Shown here piece by piece: positions 1-7,608 of a DNA stretch of 30,819 nt. Positions within the stretch are counted from its first letter, which is position 1; each line of letters starts with the position of its first letter. The DNA is taken from positions 1 to 30,819 of the IMG/VR virus record IMGVR_UViG_3300046411_000025; one strand, written 5' to 3'. Both the position numbers and the translations under genes were made by a program. The notes beneath the pieces were generated by a model that ran no database searches, was not told the DNA's origin, and saw only the letters and a list, made by a program, of their open reading frames with translations. This stretch comes from a virus.

Positions 1-43
1 CTCCACTCGCGGCCCAATGCAACAATTTATGAAAGGTAATTAA

Positions 44-196
44 ATGCCAAACGTAATGGGAAAGAAGTACGCCTACACACCAGCGGGTAAGAAGAAAGCC
101 AAGAAAGCTGCTAAGTCTTTGCTAACCGCAAAACAAAAGACACTGCCAAAGGCAATGCAGAAAAAGATTATTGATTCAAAGATGAAGCAAGCATGA
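44..196 (+). CDS. small basic phage protein, 50 aa
   Basis: A 50-residue, very lysine-rich protein (starts MPNVMGKKYAYTPAGKKKAK). The ATG follows a Shine-Dalgarno-like GAAAGG about 7 nt upstream, and the stop overlaps the next start (ATGA at 193-196), so the two are translationally coupled. Short basic proteins with a 'GKKYAYTPAGKKKAKKA' opening are familiar to me next to terminase genes in marine podophages, but no function is established. The charge suggests nucleic-acid binding, which is inference. It is the first gene of the late unit visible here; the 43 bases before it hold only its leader. Confidence 0.72.
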   Translation: MPNVMGKKYAYTPAGKKKAKKAAKSLLTAKQKTLPKAMQKKIIDSKMKQA

Positions 197-459
197 GATG
201 GCAGTTTACTGACGGCACTCCTTATGAGGGTCCAACGATTCAAATGCCTGACGGACGCACTCTGTCAGGCGCAACCTATATGCCTGACTCACGCCGAGTA
301 ATACTTATGGAGGTCAAAGATGGCGGTCAACGAAGCGGGGAACTACACGAAGCCCAAGCTAAGAAAGAGCCTGTTCAACAAGGTAAAACGCGAGGCAAAG
401 GGCGGCGCAGCGGGTCAGTGGTCAGCAAGAAAAGCACAAAGGCTAGCCCTTCTGTATAA
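193..459 (+). CDS. hypothetical phage protein with long 3' overlap, 88 aa
   Basis: The first ~43 residues (MRWQFTDGTPYEGPTIQMPD...) look like ordinary folded protein: a short beta-type sequence with paired glycines and prolines, resembling small proteins next to marine phage terminases. From residue ~43 onward the frame runs 140 nt into the gene starting at 320 and becomes a low-complexity Lys/Gln/Ser/Gly tail, as expected of an overprinted extension. The start is coupled to the stop of the gene before. Function unknown. The N-terminal part is probably genuine; whether the tail matters is unclear. Confidence 0.6.
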   Translation: MRWQFTDGTPYEGPTIQMPDGRTLSGATYMPDSRRVILMEVKDGGQRSGELHEAQAKKEPVQQGKTRGKGRRSGSVVSKKSTKASPSV

Positions 460-487
460 GAAGGCTGGCGGCGGGTATACAAACTAA
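320..487 (+). CDS. conserved small phage protein (MAVNEAGNYTKP type), 55 aa
   Basis: A 55-residue basic protein starting MAVNEAGNYTKPKLRKSLFN and ending KKAGGGYTN. I recognise this pattern (N-x-AGNYTKP ... K-GG..GQWSARKAQ.LA..YK..GGGY) as a widespread small protein encoded near terminase genes of many tailed phages. Function unknown; its conservation and basic charge fit a nucleic-acid or packaging role, which is inference. An AUG-proximal GGAGG occurs about 5 nt upstream (309-313). The stop overlaps the next start (TAATG at 485-489). The N-terminal 47 codons are overprinted by the preceding gene in another frame; the conserved pattern makes this frame the more certain of the two. Confidence 0.8.
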   Translation: MAVNEAGNYTKPKLRKSLFNKVKREAKGGAAGQWSARKAQRLALLYKKAGGGYTN

Positions 488-738
488 TGGCACTCGCGGA
501 TTCACAAAAGTCGCTTAGACGCTGGACTTCACAAAAATGGAAAACCAAATCTGGTAAACCATCTACTCAGGGCAAAGAAGCTACTGGTGAACGATACCTC
601 CCTGCGTCTGCCATAGCTGCCCTGAGTGACGAAGAGTATCGCCGCACCACCAGAGCGAAGCGGGCAGCGATACGAAAAGGTAAGCAATTCGCCAAGCAAC
701 CAAAGGATGTTGCTAAAAAGGCAGCAAGTTATAGATGA
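487..738 (+). CDS. DUF5872-like small phage protein, 83 aa
   Basis: An 83-residue basic protein beginning MALADSQKSLRRWTSQKWKT and containing KSGKPSTQG, ATGERYLP and KRAAIRKGKQFAKQPK. I associate this pattern with the DUF5872 family, a small phage protein usually beside the GNYTKP-type protein. Length is typical. It overlaps the preceding stop by one base and the next start by four (ATGA at 735-738), so it sits inside a chain of coupled small genes leading into the terminase. Biochemical role unknown; position and basic character suggest DNA packaging or head assembly, which is inference. Confidence 0.75.
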   Translation: MALADSQKSLRRWTSQKWKTKSGKPSTQGKEATGERYLPASAIAALSDEEYRRTTRAKRAAIRKGKQFAKQPKDVAKKAASYR

Positions 739-929
739 GTTTCTTACACACTTTGAAGCCAGAAGAACGTGAGGTTCTGAGGCGTGTGGTTAAAAAGGTA
801 CATCTTTGTCACCACCCAGAAGAGTTTTGTACCGACTATGAGGCTGATAAAGTCATCGCCTCCATAGGGCCGGAGATAGTTGAACGCATGATTAAGTTTG
901 GTAAGGACCACAAGGTTGACCAACTTTAA
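735..929 (+). CDS. hypothetical protein preceding terminase, 64 aa
   Basis: A 64-residue, mainly helical charged protein (MSFLHTLKPEEREVLRRVVK...), with a short His/Cys cluster (HLCHHPEEFC) near residue 23. It starts on the ATGA overlap with the DUF5872-like gene and overlaps the terminase reading frame by 32 nt. No separate small terminase is recognisable in this window; this is the position where one is often found, but 64 residues is short for TerS and no DNA-binding fold can be claimed. Best left as a conserved-context hypothetical protein. Confidence 0.6.
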   Translation: MSFLHTLKPEEREVLRRVVKKVHLCHHPEEFCTDYEADKVIASIGPEIVERMIKFGKDHKVDQL

Positions 930-2436
930 GTACAAACCTGATGGCGATACATTAAAAGCATTTATGAAAGATGATACATTCTTTCGTGGCATCCGTGGAC
1001 CAGTAGGCTCTGGCAAATCTGTTGGCTGTTGTGTCGAGGTGTTTCGCAGAGCATTGCAACAAGAACCAAATAAGGCTGGCATAAGGCGAAGCCGGTGGGC
1101 TATCATTCGTAATACAAACCCACAGCTTAGAACAACTACAATAAAAACTTGGCTTGACTGGTTTCCAGAAGAGCAATGGGGCAAGTTTATGTGGTCTGTT
1201 CCATACACACATAATATTAAACAGGCTGACTTAGAGCTTGAAGTTATCTTCCTAGCCCTTGATCGACCCGAAGATGTCAAAAAACTTCTGTCCCTAGAAC
1301 TAACTGGCATCTGGATCAATGAGGCTAGGGAGGTGCCAAAGTCTATTATTGATGCGTGTACTATGCGTGTTGGTCGATTCCCTTCTATGCGTGAAGGTGG
1401 TCCTAGTTGGTCAGGTGTAATTGCTGACACCAATGCACCGGAAGAAGATCACTGGTGGCCTATCATGTCTGGCGAGGTGCCAATCCCTGACCATATTCCT
1501 CAAGAGCAAGCGCGTATGTTGGTTAAGCCTGACAATTGGAATTTTTATGTGCAGCCATCAGGAATGTTAGAAAAGACTGATGAGCAAGGAGTAGTTCTTG
1601 ATTATGGGACTAATCCTTCTGCTGAGAACGCAAAGAATATGCTCAAAACTTATTATACAAATTTGGTTCGTGGTAAGACAAAAAGCTGGATTGATGTCTA
1701 TGTAATGAATAGGCTTGGCACAATCCAAGAAGGAAAGCCTGTATATCCTATGTTTGTAGCTGACACTCACATAGCCAAAGAAGAAATACCAATTGCTGCT
1801 GGTGTTCCATTATACATTGGCATCGACTTTGGTTTGACTCCTGCTGCTGTATTCGGTCAGAAGGTTAGGGGCAGATGGCTAATACAGTCAGAGATTGTTG
1901 CTATTGATATGGGCATTGTTCGTTTTGCCGAGATGCTGCGCCAAGAAATTGCTACTAGGTTTGATGGTCTTGATGTGCATATCTTTGGTGATCCTGCTGG
2001 TGACTTCCGCGCACAGACTGATGAAAGCACACCGTTTCAGATACTCAGAGGTGCTGGACTCCGCGCACAACCAACTCATAGTAACTCGGTAGATTTACGC
2101 CTAGAAGCTGTATCATCTAACCTAAACAAGATGGTCGAGGGTAAACCAGCGTTTATGATTGATCGCCGCTGCCCTACACTTATCAAAGGATTTGAAGGCG
2201 GATATAGTTACAAAAGGTTACAAGTGTCTGGTGAGAGGTTTGATGACAAGCCAGATAAGAATATGTACTCTCACATACATGACGCCTTGCAGTATCTAAT
2301 GCTAGGTGCTGGTGAAGGTAGACAGTTAATATCGGGGCAAAAGCCTCTTAGAGCCTTTAATGCGAAAGCTGAGTTTGATGTGTTTGCTAGAAAGCAGAAA
2401 CAACCAAAGCGGCAAGGATTATGGGCAAGACTTTGA
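898..2436 (+). CDS. terL: terminase large subunit (packaging ATPase/nuclease)
   Basis: The 512-residue packaging motor subunit translocates DNA into the prohead and cuts the concatemer. The N-terminal ATPase has a Walker A GPVGSGKS at residues 34-41 and a Walker B-like TGIWINEAREV at 136-146. The C-terminal RNase H-like nuclease has the expected acidic positions: YIGIDFG (D310), FGDPAGD (D365) and SHIHDALQY (D462). Length is normal for podovirus TerL. No ATG is available before the conserved region, so the start is probably TTG at 898 (another TTG at 916); it lies inside the previous gene and is likely coupled to it. A late-promoter motif begins immediately after the stop. Confidence 0.95.
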   Translation: MVRTTRLTNFKYKPDGDTLKAFMKDDTFFRGIRGPVGSGKSVGCCVEVFRRALQQEPNKAGIRRSRWAIIRNTNPQLRTTTIKTWLDWFPEEQWGKFMWSVPYTHNIKQADLELEVIFLALDRPEDVKKLLSLELTGIWINEAREVPKSIIDACTMRVGRFPSMREGGPSWSGVIADTNAPEEDHWWPIMSGEVPIPDHIPQEQARMLVKPDNWNFYVQPSGMLEKTDEQGVVLDYGTNPSAENAKNMLKTYYTNLVRGKTKSWIDVYVMNRLGTIQEGKPVYPMFVADTHIAKEEIPIAAGVPLYIGIDFGLTPAAVFGQKVRGRWLIQSEIVAIDMGIVRFAEMLRQEIATRFDGLDVHIFGDPAGDFRAQTDESTPFQILRGAGLRAQPTHSNSVDLRLEAVSSNLNKMVEGKPAFMIDRRCPTLIKGFEGGYSYKRLQVSGERFDDKPDKNMYSHIHDALQYLMLGAGEGRQLISGQKPLRAFNAKAEFDVFARKQKQPKRQGLWARL

Positions 2437-2474
2437 TTTGTGCGTTGCGCTATGCAGCAAATTATGTTTAGGAA
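2437..2474 (+). promoter_or_regulatory. late promoter candidate A (TTTGTGCGTTG motif)
   Basis: TTTGTGCGTTG at 2437-2447 starts at the base after the terL stop. Its last bases form a -35-like TTGCGC (2445-2450), followed after 18 nt by TAGGAA (2469-2474), a weak -10. The same 10-mer TTGTGCGTTG recurs at three other + strand places. It would drive the small 2499 gene, portal, scaffold and onwards. The 62-base gap holds nothing else apart from the next ribosome-binding site. Confidence 0.5.
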
Positions 2475-2498
2475 TAACCTTTAGCCAAGGAGGTTCAT

Positions 2499-2714
2499 AT
2501 GTGTATAGGCCGTGGTCCAAGCACACTTTCTCTTGATCCAAGCGTCAAAGCTGAACAGGAAGCTCAAAAGGCTAAAGCTATGGAAGAAAAGAAAACTGCA
2601 AAACAAGATGCACTTGAGCAAACTGTATCTGAGATGCGCCGTGGGCGTGGTCGAAGATCACTTATCTCTGGCTCTGGTGGTGGCATGGGTTACTACAATG
2701 AGTATAATCAATGA
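2499..2714 (+). CDS. small conserved phage protein between terminase and portal, 71 aa
   Basis: A 71-residue protein with a short Cys/Gly N-terminus, a charged helical Lys/Glu/Ala middle (likely coiled coil, residues ~15-45) and a C-terminal RRGRGRRSLISGSGGGMGY patch. That ending is familiar to me in small proteins lying between terL and portal genes of podophages. The ribosome-binding site is strong (AAGGAGG at 2487-2493). An out-of-frame ORF starting at 2512 in the same stretch is a shadow. The stop overlaps the portal start (ATGA at 2711-2714). Function unknown; location suggests a head or connector role. Confidence 0.8.
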   Translation: MCIGRGPSTLSLDPSVKAEQEAQKAKAMEEKKTAKQDALEQTVSEMRRGRGRRSLISGSGGGMGYYNEYNQ

Positions 2715-4303
2715 TTACATACACTGATTCAGACATGGGAGCTACAGGCGGTGACGATAAGGTTGCTGCTATGTATTTAAAAAAATACGATAAAGCCAAA
2801 TCTCTTAGAGAAAACTTTGTTCCTTTGTTTGAGGAGTGTTATGAATATGCTCTGCCTCAGAGGGAATCATTTTATTATGAAACTATTGGACAGCGTAGAG
2901 ACGATAAGATCTTTGATGAAACAGCGGTGGTTGGCGTTCAAGAGTTTGCCTCGCGCTTGCAGCAAGGCTTGGTTCCGAACTTTGCACGTTGGGCTGATTT
3001 TCGTGCGGGATCAGAGATTCCTTCCGGCGAGCGTGACTCGGTGGATAATGAACTCGATGAGGTAACTGACTATGTTTTTGAGGTTATTCAAAACTCTAAC
3101 TTTGGTCAGGAAGTACACGAGTCCTTTATGGACCTTGCCGTTGGTACTGGCGTCCTGTCCGTTGCCGAAGGAGATGCTATAAATCCTGTAGTGTTTTCAG
3201 CCATTCCACTACCACATGTTGTGTTAGATTCTGGTCCTGATGACAAGATAGACCATGTGTTTCGTGAACGTCAGGTTAGAAACTCTGACATACCAAACAT
3301 GTATCCAAAGGCTAAGATTAGTAAGAAACTCAAAGAACGAATTGATAGACAGCCAGACGAGCGTATTAAAATTCTTGAGGTTGTATGCAAAGATTATTCT
3401 ATAAAAAATCAAGATGCACATTTATTCTTTGCTATTGAGTGCAATACTAAAGAGATAATTCGTCAGGAGAAGTATCAAGGTGTGGGGTCAAATCCTTTTA
3501 TTTGTTTCCGCTGGTCTAAGTGCAGCGGAGAAACATACGGACGAGGACCGCTTATCAACGCCTTATCAGCAATTAAAACCACCAACCTCACCATTGAACT
3601 TATCCTTGAGAACGCGCAGATGGCAATCTCAGGTATCTATCAAATGGAAGATGATGGGGTAGTAAACCCTGATACAATCAATTTGGTTCCGGGAACGGTT
3701 ATACCAAAGGCTACAGGCTCTAGGGGGCTTGAGCCTATTCGCGCAGCGGGTTCGTTTGACGTAGCAAATCTTGTGTTGTCTGATATGAGGCTTAACATCA
3801 AGAGGGCTTTGTATAATGATATGCTTGGTAATCCTGACAGAACCCCAGCTTCTGCAACAGAAGTTGCAGAGCGGATGGCAGATCTGTCACGCCGTATTGG
3901 TTCTGCTTTTGGAAGGCTCCAAGCTGAGTTGGTACAACCTGTTTTACAGCGCGTAGTGTATATCCTAAAGAAACAAGGACGCATCGAACTTCCTACAATT
4001 AATGGCAGAGAGGTTAAGGTTCGTTCTGTATCGCCACTTGCACAGGCACAGGCTAACCAAGATATTTCCTCCGTTGCGCGTTGGCTTGAGCTTGTGCAGG
4101 GCAGCTTTGGTCCAGAGGTTATGAACCTTCTTATTAACTCAGAAGATACTGCGGCATACCTAGCTAAGAAGTTTGGTGTACCCGACACACTGATCCGCGA
4201 CCTTGAGGAACGCAGACAAATGATGGCTATGGCACAGCAGATGGCTATGCAGCAGCAGATGTCTCAACCTCAAGGGGGGGAAATGATTGAGCCGCAACAA
4301 TAA
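2711..4303 (+). CDS. portal / head-tail connector protein (T7 gp8-like)
   Basis: A 530-residue portal protein of the podovirus head-tail connector family: it forms the dodecameric ring at the capsid vertex through which DNA enters and to which the tail tubular proteins attach. Visible hallmarks are the N-terminal helix ending YEYALPQRESFYYE (about residues 37-50), the aromatic/polar core with YGRGP near residue 278, and the C-terminal helical segment ERMADLSRRIGSAFGRLQ before a Gln/Met-rich tail (MAMAQQMAMQQQMSQPQ). Length matches T7 gp8 (~536). The start overlaps the previous stop; the end overlaps the next gene by 17 nt. Confidence 0.93.
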   Translation: MITYTDSDMGATGGDDKVAAMYLKKYDKAKSLRENFVPLFEECYEYALPQRESFYYETIGQRRDDKIFDETAVVGVQEFASRLQQGLVPNFARWADFRAGSEIPSGERDSVDNELDEVTDYVFEVIQNSNFGQEVHESFMDLAVGTGVLSVAEGDAINPVVFSAIPLPHVVLDSGPDDKIDHVFRERQVRNSDIPNMYPKAKISKKLKERIDRQPDERIKILEVVCKDYSIKNQDAHLFFAIECNTKEIIRQEKYQGVGSNPFICFRWSKCSGETYGRGPLINALSAIKTTNLTIELILENAQMAISGIYQMEDDGVVNPDTINLVPGTVIPKATGSRGLEPIRAAGSFDVANLVLSDMRLNIKRALYNDMLGNPDRTPASATEVAERMADLSRRIGSAFGRLQAELVQPVLQRVVYILKKQGRIELPTINGREVKVRSVSPLAQAQANQDISSVARWLELVQGSFGPEVMNLLINSEDTAAYLAKKFGVPDTLIRDLEERRQMMAMAQQMAMQQQMSQPQGGEMIEPQQ

Positions 4304-4556
4304 TGTCTATCTAGGATTAGATGGATTTCAACGCGACAAAGTAGATGACTCAAAGATTAGCTTAAATATAGCAAGTCTATTCTCCGGCCCTTCTGGTCAA
4401 GAAGTGTTGAGTTATCTAAGGTCTATTACCATAGAACAAGTTAATGGCGCAGGGGTGTCCGATGCGGAACTGCGTCATATGGAAGGACAGCGATATATCG
4501 TTGGCCTCTTAGAATCACGCATCCGTCACGCACATAGGGTTAAAAACAATGAATGA
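4287..4556 (+). CDS. Bbp19-like small phage protein, 89 aa
   Basis: An 89-residue protein lying between portal and scaffold. The segment LFSGPSGQEVLSYLRS followed by EGQRYIVGLLESRI resembles the Bbp19-like phage protein family (F-x-GP-GQ-VL-YL ... G-R-V-L-L-x-I), which is usual in this position in podophages of this type. No enzymatic function is known. The reading frame opens with TTG at 4287, overlapping the end of portal; no ATG is available before the conserved part. Its stop overlaps the scaffold start by 8 nt, so the three genes are coupled. Confidence 0.75.
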   Translation: MSRNNNVYLGLDGFQRDKVDDSKISLNIASLFSGPSGQEVLSYLRSITIEQVNGAGVSDAELRHMEGQRYIVGLLESRIRHAHRVKNNE

Positions 4557-5277
4557 AGAAGTAGCAGAAGCAACTGAAGATAGTGGCGTTGTTACCGAAG
4601 GTGGTGATCCGTTACTGCAACAAGACGCTGGTAGACCTGAGTGGCTGCCACAAAAGTTTAACTCACCAGAAGATCTGGCTAATGGGTATACAAATCTAGA
4701 AACAAAGCTGGGTCAGAAGGAAGAAGAAGTACGCGCTGCTGTTATGCAGGAGATTGAAAGCCAAGCATTTGAAAATCGCCCAGCAGAAGTAGGTGACTAT
4801 GAGTTGCCCGAAGGCTTTGATGTAGAAATGGCTGATGGAAATGAGTTGCTAACATGGTGGGCAAACACAGCATTTGAAAACGGATACAGCAACGATGAGT
4901 TTCAAGAGGGCATCAATATGTATATGAACGCTCTTAATGCTGATGTGCCTGATTATGATGCTGAACTCTCAAAGCTAGGTGACAATGCTTCTGCAAGAAC
5001 AGAAGCTGTTAGTCTGTTTGCTAATCAGTTTTTTACTGAAGAGCATCTAGGAGCAATCGAGCGTATGTGTGAAACCGCAGATGGTGTGCTTGTGCTTGAG
5101 CATATTATGGAAAACATGAGACAAGATGGCCCATCTGGGACTAGCATCCCTGCTGCACAAACAAGCGAAAATGAATTAAAACAAATGATGCTTGATCCAA
5201 GATACCATGATCCAACAAGAAGAGATCCTGTTTTTATTCAGCAAGTAGAGGATGGATTCAAACGTCTTTATGGCTAA
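4549..5277 (+). CDS. capsid scaffolding / assembly protein (T7 gp9-like)
   Basis: A 242-residue, strongly acidic, mostly helical protein between portal and capsid genes: the expected place, size and composition for the podovirus scaffold, which lines the procapsid interior and leaves before DNA packaging. Sequence features are the acidic opening (MNEEVAEATEDSG), a typical scaffold-like PEWLPQKFNSPEDLANGYTN at about residues 29-48, and a C-terminal basic/aromatic helix (QQVEDGFKRLYG) of the kind that binds coat protein. It overlaps the gp13-like gene by up to 26 nt. Assignment rests on family resemblance plus order. Confidence 0.88.
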   Translation: MNEEVAEATEDSGVVTEGGDPLLQQDAGRPEWLPQKFNSPEDLANGYTNLETKLGQKEEEVRAAVMQEIESQAFENRPAEVGDYELPEGFDVEMADGNELLTWWANTAFENGYSNDEFQEGINMYMNALNADVPDYDAELSKLGDNASARTEAVSLFANQFFTEEHLGAIERMCETADGVLVLEHIMENMRQDGPSGTSIPAAQTSENELKQMMLDPRYHDPTRRDPVFIQQVEDGFKRLYG

Positions 5278-5791
5278 AGAGTTTGTACGAGTTGGTCGGC
5301 TTTCGTTAATAAAAAGTCGGCCATATGATGCTGAATCTATAGCAGATGAATTGCGATTGCATGATCTGCGTGAGTGTTTAATACATGGGCTACAACCATT
5401 AGAGGCTCTTACTGAACCGTTTGCTATAGATGGCGCACATACATACACATTAATGTTAGATGAAACGCCCATAGGCATGTGCGGCACTGTTCCAATTGAG
5501 GACAGTGGTGCAAGAGTATGGTTACTCGGCACTCACGGAATCACAAATAACTTTCGCCCCTTCTTGCGTGGCTGCACAGAAACTATTGCACTCTTGCAGA
5601 ACGGATATGAATACATAGAAAACTTTGTTCCAGCCGATCATCACGACACAATTATGTGGTTAAGCTGGTGCGGGTTTGTATTTGACGACAATATGTATGA
5701 GATGCACGGACACACTATGATGCGTTTTGTGCGTTGCACACCCCAACATAATGATGTTATTGGTGGATTTACACGGCCTGTAATGCACTGA
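5252..5791 (+). CDS. gp13-like (DUF2833) GNAT-fold virion assembly protein
   Basis: A 179-residue protein of the phage gp13/DUF2833 type, a GNAT-like fold used by T7-like phages for internal virion assembly rather than proven acetyl transfer. Supporting segments: the GNAT-like strand pattern TYTLMLDETPIGMCGTVP near residues 64-81, the helix with FRPFLRGCTETIALL, and HHDTIMWLSWCGFVF near residues 128-142, a typical beta-bulge end of the fold. In T7, gp13 lies after the tail genes; here it lies between scaffold and capsid. The start may be ATG 5252 or, perhaps better, ATG 5270 (MAKEFVRVGR). The end carries one copy of the late promoter motif. Confidence 0.7.
   Translation: MDSNVFMAKEFVRVGRLSLIKSRPYDAESIADELRLHDLRECLIHGLQPLEALTEPFAIDGAHTYTLMLDETPIGMCGTVPIEDSGARVWLLGTHGITNNFRPFLRGCTETIALLQNGYEYIENFVPADHHDTIMWLSWCGFVFDDNMYEMHGHTMMRFVRCTPQHNDVIGGFTRPVMH
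5726..5763 (+). promoter_or_regulatory. late promoter candidate B, upstream of capsid gene
   Basis: TTTGTGCGTTG at 5726-5736 lies inside the 3' end of the gp13-like gene, about 140 nt before the capsid start. It reads TTGCAC as -35 (5734-5739), 18 nt spacer, TATTGG (5758-5763) as a weak -10. The 86-base gap that follows (5792-5877) carries the capsid Shine-Dalgarno (GAGAAGG, 5863-5869) and a weak GTTGAG/CTCAAC pairing. Being inside a gene, this copy is less certain than A, C and D. Confidence 0.38.
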
Positions 5792-5877
5792 GCGACCCGC
5801 AAGGATACTCGCGTTGAGGATGTTAAAACAGACAACCGCAAAATTGTAACTCAACACCTTTAGAGAAGGACTGTAAA

Positions 5878-6690
5878 ATGGCGAATACAATTGATACCGC
5901 CTTTATTAAACAGTTTGAATCAGAGGTCCACATGGCTTATCAGCGTATGGGTTCCAAGTTGCGGAACACAGTGCGTACAGTAGGCAATGTGGCTGGATCA
6001 GTTGTCCGTTTCCAAAAGATCGGCACTGGCTCTGCTTCAACTAAATCACGCAACGGTACAGTGACACCAATGGAATTGGCTCACACTACCGTGGAAGCAA
6101 CAATGGCTGACTTCTATGCTGCCGAGTACATCGACAAACTGGATGAGCTAAAAACCAACATTGATGAGCGTCAAGCTGTAGCTAAGTCTGCTGCTGCTGC
6201 TCTGGGACGTAAGACAGATGAGATTCTGATTACTGCTATGGATGCTGGTGCTAACTCAACTCAGATTCATGATACTAGCTCTGCGGTAGAAAAAGCTGAT
6301 TTGCTTTCTTTGTTTGAAACATTTGGCTCTGCTAACATCCCCGAAGATGGTGGACGTTATTTAGCCATGCACCCAAAGGGGTATGCTGATTTGTTTAGCA
6401 TTACAGAGTTTGCTTCTAGCGACTTTGTTGGTGAGCAGAATCTGCCGTATGCAGGTGGCATGACTATGAAAGAGTTTCTTGGCTTTAAGATCTTTTCAAC
6501 TTCAGCAGTAACCGCTGGTAAAAACATGGCATACCATACATCCTCTGTAGGTCTTGGTGTTGGTGCTGATGTTTCAACAGAGTTGAATTATGTTCCAGAG
6601 CGTGTTTCTCACCTTGTAACATCCATGATGTCAATGGGTGCGGTTGTTATTGATGACAACGGTATCTATGAAGTCTTGGATAACAACTAA
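5878..6690 (+). CDS. major capsid protein
   Basis: A 270-residue major head protein. It follows scaffold, has the best-spaced ribosome-binding site of the region (GAGAAGG) and the only sizeable intergenic leader in the head module, as expected of the most abundant structural protein. Alternating helices and strands (FIKQFESEVHMAYQRMGSK, an Ala/Lys helix near residue 100, the TTVEATMADFYAAEYIDKLD region) resemble the HK97-fold coat proteins of marine podophages. The size is at the small end, so no extra insertion domain is likely. A decoration-like gene and a hairpin follow directly. Confidence 0.9.
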   Translation: MANTIDTAFIKQFESEVHMAYQRMGSKLRNTVRTVGNVAGSVVRFQKIGTGSASTKSRNGTVTPMELAHTTVEATMADFYAAEYIDKLDELKTNIDERQAVAKSAAAALGRKTDEILITAMDAGANSTQIHDTSSAVEKADLLSLFETFGSANIPEDGGRYLAMHPKGYADLFSITEFASSDFVGEQNLPYAGGMTMKEFLGFKIFSTSAVTAGKNMAYHTSSVGLGVGADVSTELNYVPERVSHLVTSMMSMGAVVIDDNGIYEVLDNN

Positions 6691-6702
6691 TAGGAGGCTT
6701 GA

Positions 6703-6966
6703 ATGGCTTATGCAGCAGCAGGACTCCACAGAATTGGTGGAGCAAGTGGAGTAAATCTCTGGATTTATCAAACAACAGATGCTATTGCGGCTGTAAATAG
6801 TGCAAACTATTTTAACAGTGCAGCTAATATGCTGAATGTTCGTGATCTAATCATTGTTCAAGATACAAATACACCTACAACAAGTTTTGTAAGTGTGCTT
6901 TCAAACAATGGTAGTGCGGTTGACGTTTCTGACGGAACGGCTGTCGCAGAAACAGACTCAGACTAA
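6703..6966 (+). CDS. putative capsid decoration/head protein, 87 aa
   Basis: An 87-residue, beta-rich protein (GLHRIGGASGVNLWIYQTTDA ... NYFNSAANMLNVRDLIIV), with a near-consensus ribosome-binding site (TAGGAGG, 6691-6697). I recognise the pattern LWIYxTxDAIxxVNxxxYFNxAxxMLNVxD as a recurring small protein directly after major capsid genes in podophages and prophages. Position right after the capsid, small size, strong RBS and a hairpin behind it favour a high-copy head-surface or decoration protein, but no function has been shown to my knowledge. Confidence 0.75.
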   Translation: MAYAAAGLHRIGGASGVNLWIYQTTDAIAAVNSANYFNSAANMLNVRDLIIVQDTNTPTTSFVSVLSNNGSAVDVSDGTAVAETDSD

Positions 6967-6972
6967 AGGGAT

Positions 6973-7006
6973 AGGGAGAGGTCAAGGTATCAACTTACCT
7001 CTCCCT
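6973..7006 (+). terminator. capsid-region hairpin (terminator or mRNA stabiliser)
   Basis: A perfect 10-bp inverted repeat, AGGGAGAGGT (6973-6982) and ACCTCTCCCT (6997-7006), around a 14-nt loop, fills the gap between the decoration-like gene and tail tubular A. There is no T run after it, so it is either a weak/partial terminator or a 3' stabiliser that raises capsid mRNA over tail mRNA. T7 has its main terminator at the same place in its gene order (after gene 10). Confidence 0.7.
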
Positions 7007-7014
7007 AACTACAC

Positions 7015-7608
7015 ATGACAGTAACCAGCACTACAGCAGATTCTCCTGTTGATATATGTTCAAGAGCATTGATTCTTATTGGTGCTGAACCGATTACATC
7101 ATTCGATGATGGAAACACAGAGGCTCTTGTTTCTGTGAATATGTATGAGGATTTTGCTAGGGCTGCTTTGGTTAATACACGTTGGCGGTTTGCAACAAAC
7201 CAAGCAGTTCTAAATCTTTTAAGTGATGCGCCAACAGGCAGATATGATCGTGCATATCAACTAGCTAACGACACTCTTATGGTTCATGCAATTACAGTTA
7301 GTGACTTGCAGATTGAATATCAGATTTATGGTGACATGGTTTATGCTGATACAGCAGAATCAGATGTTGTGATTGCTGACTATACATACAGACCAGATGA
7401 AGAATATTGGCCTTCATATTTTACAGTTGCGGTTGAGTTTGGATTAGCTAATTTGTTTGCAACCTCTATTGCCAGAGATGCAAGCCTTGCACAGCTAATG
7501 TCAACATCTGCACGGCAAGCTATGGCAAAAGCTAGAAGTGTTGATTCACAACAACAAACAACACGCAGGATTCCAAGTTCGAGGTTTATTACTGAAAGGC
7601 GAAGTTAG
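7015..7608 (+). CDS. tail tubular protein A (T7 gp11-like)
   Basis: A 197-residue gatekeeper/adaptor of the short tail, sitting between portal and nozzle. Hallmarks of the family: the N-terminal DICSRALILIGAEPITSFDD (residues ~13-32), the helix ARAALVNTRWRFATN near residues 48-62, YRPDEEYWPSYFTVAVEFGL near residue 126, and a C-terminal Gln/Arg-rich tail. Length matches T7 gp11 (196). The start lies 8 nt after the capsid-region hairpin. The stop overlaps the next start by one base (GTG at 7608). Confidence 0.93.
   Translation: MTVTSTTADSPVDICSRALILIGAEPITSFDDGNTEALVSVNMYEDFARAALVNTRWRFATNQAVLNLLSDAPTGRYDRAYQLANDTLMVHAITVSDLQIEYQIYGDMVYADTAESDVVIADYTYRPDEEYWPSYFTVAVEFGLANLFATSIARDASLAQLMSTSARQAMAKARSVDSQQQTTRRIPSSRFITERRS

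Noticed and set aside
744-1433. 229-codon leftward frame opposite terL
   Set aside because: Opposes a certain terminase gene with clear motifs; no RBS, Ser/Leu/Phe-rich shadow composition.
4074-4083. TTGCGCGTTG in the portal gene as a fifth late-promoter motif
   Set aside because: One mismatch, fully inside coding DNA, and no -10-like hexamer at 17-18 nt. Probably chance.
3640-4188. 182-codon leftward frame opposite the portal gene
   Set aside because: Conflicts with an established portal gene and has typical antisense composition (Ser/Arg/Leu/Thr-rich) without a start signal.
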